A stretch of 64,000 bases of DNA, taken from Hippopus hippopus (taxonomy: Eukaryota; Mollusca; Bivalvia; Cardiida; Cardiidae). Both the position numbers and the translations under genes were made by a program. A model generated the notes under the pieces. The model was not told the DNA's origin. It saw only the letters and a list, made by a program, of their open reading frames with translations, and ran no database searches. Below are positions 60,927 through 64,000 of the stretch, piece after piece. The stretch is taken from the NCBI GenBank assembly GCA_946811185.2, contig OX328113.1, forward strand, positions 2,914,001-2,978,000, in the 5' to 3' direction. Position 1 is the first letter of the stretch; every line of letters starts with the position of its first letter.

Positions 60927-63888
60927 CCTGACTGACTTGATCTATGGGCTGCAGTACAGGCAGACGCGTATGCCACATAATCCTACATCCCTAAAAATGC
61001 ATAAGAAAGAGCTTAAGAACCTATATCCCTTCCTTCACTGTTGTGCCTTTAACGCGGACAATATCGCTAGCCTATTCCTTGGTATTAACACTGGACATGG
61101 TTCAATTATGACTACCTTTCAAATGCTATTATTTTTCAAGTGACAAAAAGTTAAACAATGACCAATCCTGACTGACTTGATCTTTGGGCTGCATTACGGG
61201 CTGACGCGTATGCCACATAATCCTACATTCCTAAAAATGCATAAGAAAGAGCTTAAGAACCTATATCCCTTCCTTCACTGTTGTGCCTTTAACGCGGACA
61301 ATATCGCTAGCCTATTCCTTGGTATTAACACTGGACATGGTTCAATTATGACTACCTTTCAAATGCTATTATTTTTCAAGTGACAAAAAGTTAAACAATG
61401 ACCAATCCCGACTGACTTGATCTTTGGGCTGCATTACGGGCTGACGCGTATGCCACATAATCCTACATTCCTAAAAATGCATAAGAAAGAGCTTAAGAAC
61501 CTATATCCCTTCCTTCACTGTTGTGCCTTTAACGCGGACAATATCGCTAGCCTATTCCTAGGTATAAACACTGGACAGGGTTTGATTATGACTACCTTTT
61601 GAATGGTATCATTTTTCAAGTGACCAAAGGTTAAACAAGGACAAATCCTGACTGACTTGATCTATGGGCTGCATTACGGGCAGACGCGTAGTACTACATA
61701 ATCCTACTTAACACGGACAATATTGCTAGCCTATTTCTTGGTATCAACACTGGACAGGGTTTGAAAATGACAACCTTTCGAATGCTATCATTTTTCAAGT
61801 GACCAAAGGTTAAACATGGGCCCATAGCAAGTTTGTAGTATTGACTTGGACTTTCCTCCTCAGGAAAAAAGTGTATTTTATGCAAAGGCTCTTGTCTGTG
61901 TGGATCTTGGCAAGGTGTAAATTATACAAATAAATGTAAAGACTTTGTGTAGATCATTTCTGCTGAACATTTTCTCACCTCACATTATCAGTTCACTTAT
62001 TCCCAGACCTGCATTCACCTATATGCCAATCAAACTATTGACATAAGGGGTATGGAACACCTCACCATCGGTAAGGGTGTTACATGAACCCAATGGTAAA
62101 CTATGACCAGGAATTGTTTATCAAAGTGCCCACTCCATACCTCTCAAGCCACTGAACACAGTGTTTGGTCCTAAGCGTGTTTCTTGCGTTTTTGACTCAA
62201 TGCTTTCTTTTCCGACACACTAAAATTTGTCGTTTGTGTCGTTTCTGATGCAACCAAAAAATACCATTTCAATCGAAACAATAGTTTATAATGCACACCA
62301 TGCCGTTGTGATGAAAACCAAGGGGCAAGATAAGTTTTGTATATGCAGAGAGAGAAGATTTTGCATGCCATGATTATTTGTATTCAGAGTTAATGATACA
62401 TTGCCCAGTGTCAGAAACCGAATTTTTTTAGAATATCTGCCCATACTGCACAAAAAGAAAAACATTACAGAAGACTAATTGCTACCGACTGGTTCTTTTC
62501 TGACAGCCACACATATGAACCTCTGTTTACTGGTAAATGAATAGGTACAGAATAACTATACAAACTTCAATTTGTCGCGGCACTTTTAACGTGTGCAGCC
62601 TGTGTATCCTATGGTGCTTTTTGAAATATTTACCGAGAAAGCGGTTTTTGTAGGCCAAGATTATTCATATTGAGACTTTATGATAGGGTGCCCGGTGTCT
62701 GAAACCAAATTTCCTTAGAAAATCTGCCCGTACTGCAAAGAAAAAAAAAAAGCATTACTGAGGACGGAGTGCTACCTACTGGCTACTTTCTGACACAGTC
62801 ACACATTTGAAGCTCTGTTTACTAATAAATACCTAGGAACAGAATAACTATAAGAAGGTCAACTTGTCGCATCGCTTTAAACCTGTATGGCCTGTGTATT
62901 CTAGACAGTTTTTGAAATATATGCAGAGAAAAAAGTTTTCGTACGCCATGATTAATTATATTGAGAGTTTATGATAGGGCGCCCAGTGTCTGAAACGAAA
63001 TTTCCTTAGAAAATCTGCCGGTACTGCAAAAAAAAAAAGCATTACTGAGGACGGATTGCCACCTACTGACTACTTTCTGACACAGTCACACATTTGAAGC
63101 TCTGTTTATTAATAAACACCTAGGAACAGAATAACTATAGGAAGGTCAATTTGTTGCAGCGCTTTTAACCTGTATGGCCTGTGTATTCTAGACGCTTTTT
63201 GAAATCTATGTGGAGAAAAAAGTTTTCGTACGCCATGATTAATTATATTGAGAGTTTATGATATGGTGCCCAGTGTCCAAAATCAAATTTATTTAGAATA
63301 TCTGCCCATACTGCAAAAAGAAAGCATTAAAGAACATGAATTGCTACCAACTGGCTACTTTCTGACACAGTCACACATTTTAGGGTTTGTTTACTAATAA
63401 ATACCTAGGAACGAAATAACTATAGGAAGGTCAATTTGTCGCCACGCTTTGAATGTTAACGCTCTGTGTATTCTAGACGATTTTTGAAATATAACAGCAG
63501 ATGAGCCGGGGGGAAAAAAACCCGAAAGAACTTGAAAACTGTTTTACTGGCCCTTCCAGAAGTGAACACCTTGAAATTATGAAAAAAGAATAATCAACTA
63601 ATGCAACAAATATAAAGTTCCCGTTCCGAGTCGGCGGAGTCACAGAGAAAGGTCCAAAAATGTACATTAAAGTAGCATAAATAAGGCATTTAAAAAAAGT
63701 GACCCTAAAATTTTTGTATGACCCCCAAAAATTAACATAACAGAGGTAATGTTGCAAATAACAAAAACACCACTCAATCCAATGTTTTCAAACAAGAAAA
63801 TTGAACGAGAGAAACTTAATGCTTGACCTAAGAACGCAACTCATTTGACCATTTCGGCATGTTTTTCTGCACTAGATCACTAACCAAT
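60927..63888. repeat. Array unit U17 (2,962 bp); second higher-order copy of U12
   Basis: It shares catccctaaaaatg, tcctcctcaggaaaaaag and cttgtctgtgtgg with U12 but has one more alpha monomer (61167). A monomers start at 60927, 61167, 61407 and 61647 (truncated); beta is absent. Confidence 0.93.
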
Positions 63889-64000
63889 CCTGACTGACTT
63901 GATCTATGGGCTGCAGTACAGGCAGACGCGTATGCCACATAATTCTTCATTCCTAAAAATGCATAAGAAAGAGCTTAAGAACCTATATCCCTTCCTTCAC
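63889..64000. repeat. Array unit U18, cut by the window end
   Basis: Only the first 112 bp of the first A monomer. It carries aattcttcattcc, as does U13, which is the partner expected 14.4 kb earlier. The array therefore continues beyond the window. Confidence 0.9.

Larger units (their letters stand above)
10940..64000. repeat. Composite nested satellite array (~2.96-kb unit)
   Basis: Head-to-tail array filling 83% of the window and running off its right end. The canonical unit is, in order: block A (~240-bp monomers plus a 168-bp truncated one), linker L1 (~530 bp), block B (four ~287-bp monomers) and linker L2 (~394 bp). Successive unit starts at 13441, 16398, 19073, 22282, 25242, 28201, 31403, 34619, 37580, 40318, 43761, 46541, 49263, 52225, 55185, 58146, 60927 and 63889 give lengths of 2957, 2675, 3209, 2960, 2959, 3202, 3216, 2961, 2738, 3443, 2780, 2722, 2962, 2960, 2961, 2781 and 2962 bp. 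Most differences equal whole A or B monomers. Units are very similar throughout. All share one orientation. No gene was recognised; short open frames recur only because the units are homogeneous. Confidence 0.97.

Noticed and set aside
13441..63888. Recurring open frames of 60-108 codons on both strands in every array unit
   Set aside because: They recur because the units are nearly identical. Many need non-ATG starts, none shows a recognisable motif, and the frame inside block A persists only because 240 is divisible by three. Without evidence of codon-level constraint I do not call them genes.
10940..64000. rDNA intergenic spacer, histone or snRNA gene cluster
   Set aside because: No rRNA, histone-like coding sequence or recognisable snRNA was found in any part of the unit.
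10940..64000. CRISPR-like array
   Set aside because: Repeats are long, contiguous and without unique spacers of constant size, in a eukaryotic context.

Overview
This looks like nuclear DNA of a bivalve mollusc. The clues are an intron-split SAP-SWIM-YqaJ gene remnant of a type I associate with molluscan genomes, a Tc1-like transposon, a non-LTR retrotransposon tail, and short hairpin repeats (a 'gcagtctgatc...gatctac' type) that I recognise from bivalve intergenic DNA. No intact protein gene, rRNA, tRNA or CRISPR array was found. All coding relics are broken, so the window is gene-poor, repeat-dominated chromatin.

Left flank (1-10.9 kb). It starts with the frameshifted C-terminal tail of a LINE reverse transcriptase (1-841). 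Simple repeats and two small hairpins follow. A complete but dead Tc1/mariner element with 28-bp inverted repeats and a TA duplication lies at 1705-3200. From about 4.1 to 10.3 kb there is an old, degenerate satellite with a period near 200-245 bp, each unit centred on a palindrome with arms of about 30 bp. Inside this satellite, on the minus strand, lies a two-exon pseudogene (9997-7010): SAP domain, then a SWIM zinc finger split by an intron, then a YqaJ-type nuclease domain. It carries seven in-frame stops and about three frameshifts. Copies of the palindromic satellite occur on both sides of it and inside its intron.

Right 53 kb (about 10,940 to the window end). This is one uninterrupted head-to-tail array of a composite satellite with a usual unit of about 2,960 bp. 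I count one short edge unit (U0), 17 complete units (U1-U17) and the start of another (U18). Each unit is itself nested: block A (tandem ~240-bp monomers in ordered subtypes alpha1, alpha2, beta and a truncated gamma), linker L1 (~530 bp), block B (four tandem ~287-bp monomers), and linker L2 (~394 bp). Unit lengths (2,675-3,443 bp) differ mainly by whole A or B monomers, often with hybrid monomers at the junctions, the signature of unequal exchange. On top of this, U11-U15 (14,385 bp) form a five-unit higher-order repeat whose second copy begins at 58,146. The left edge is shorter and more diverged; the right edge is outside the window. I see no convincing gene in the array. This three-level structure (monomer, composite unit, higher-order repeat) is the most notable thing here.
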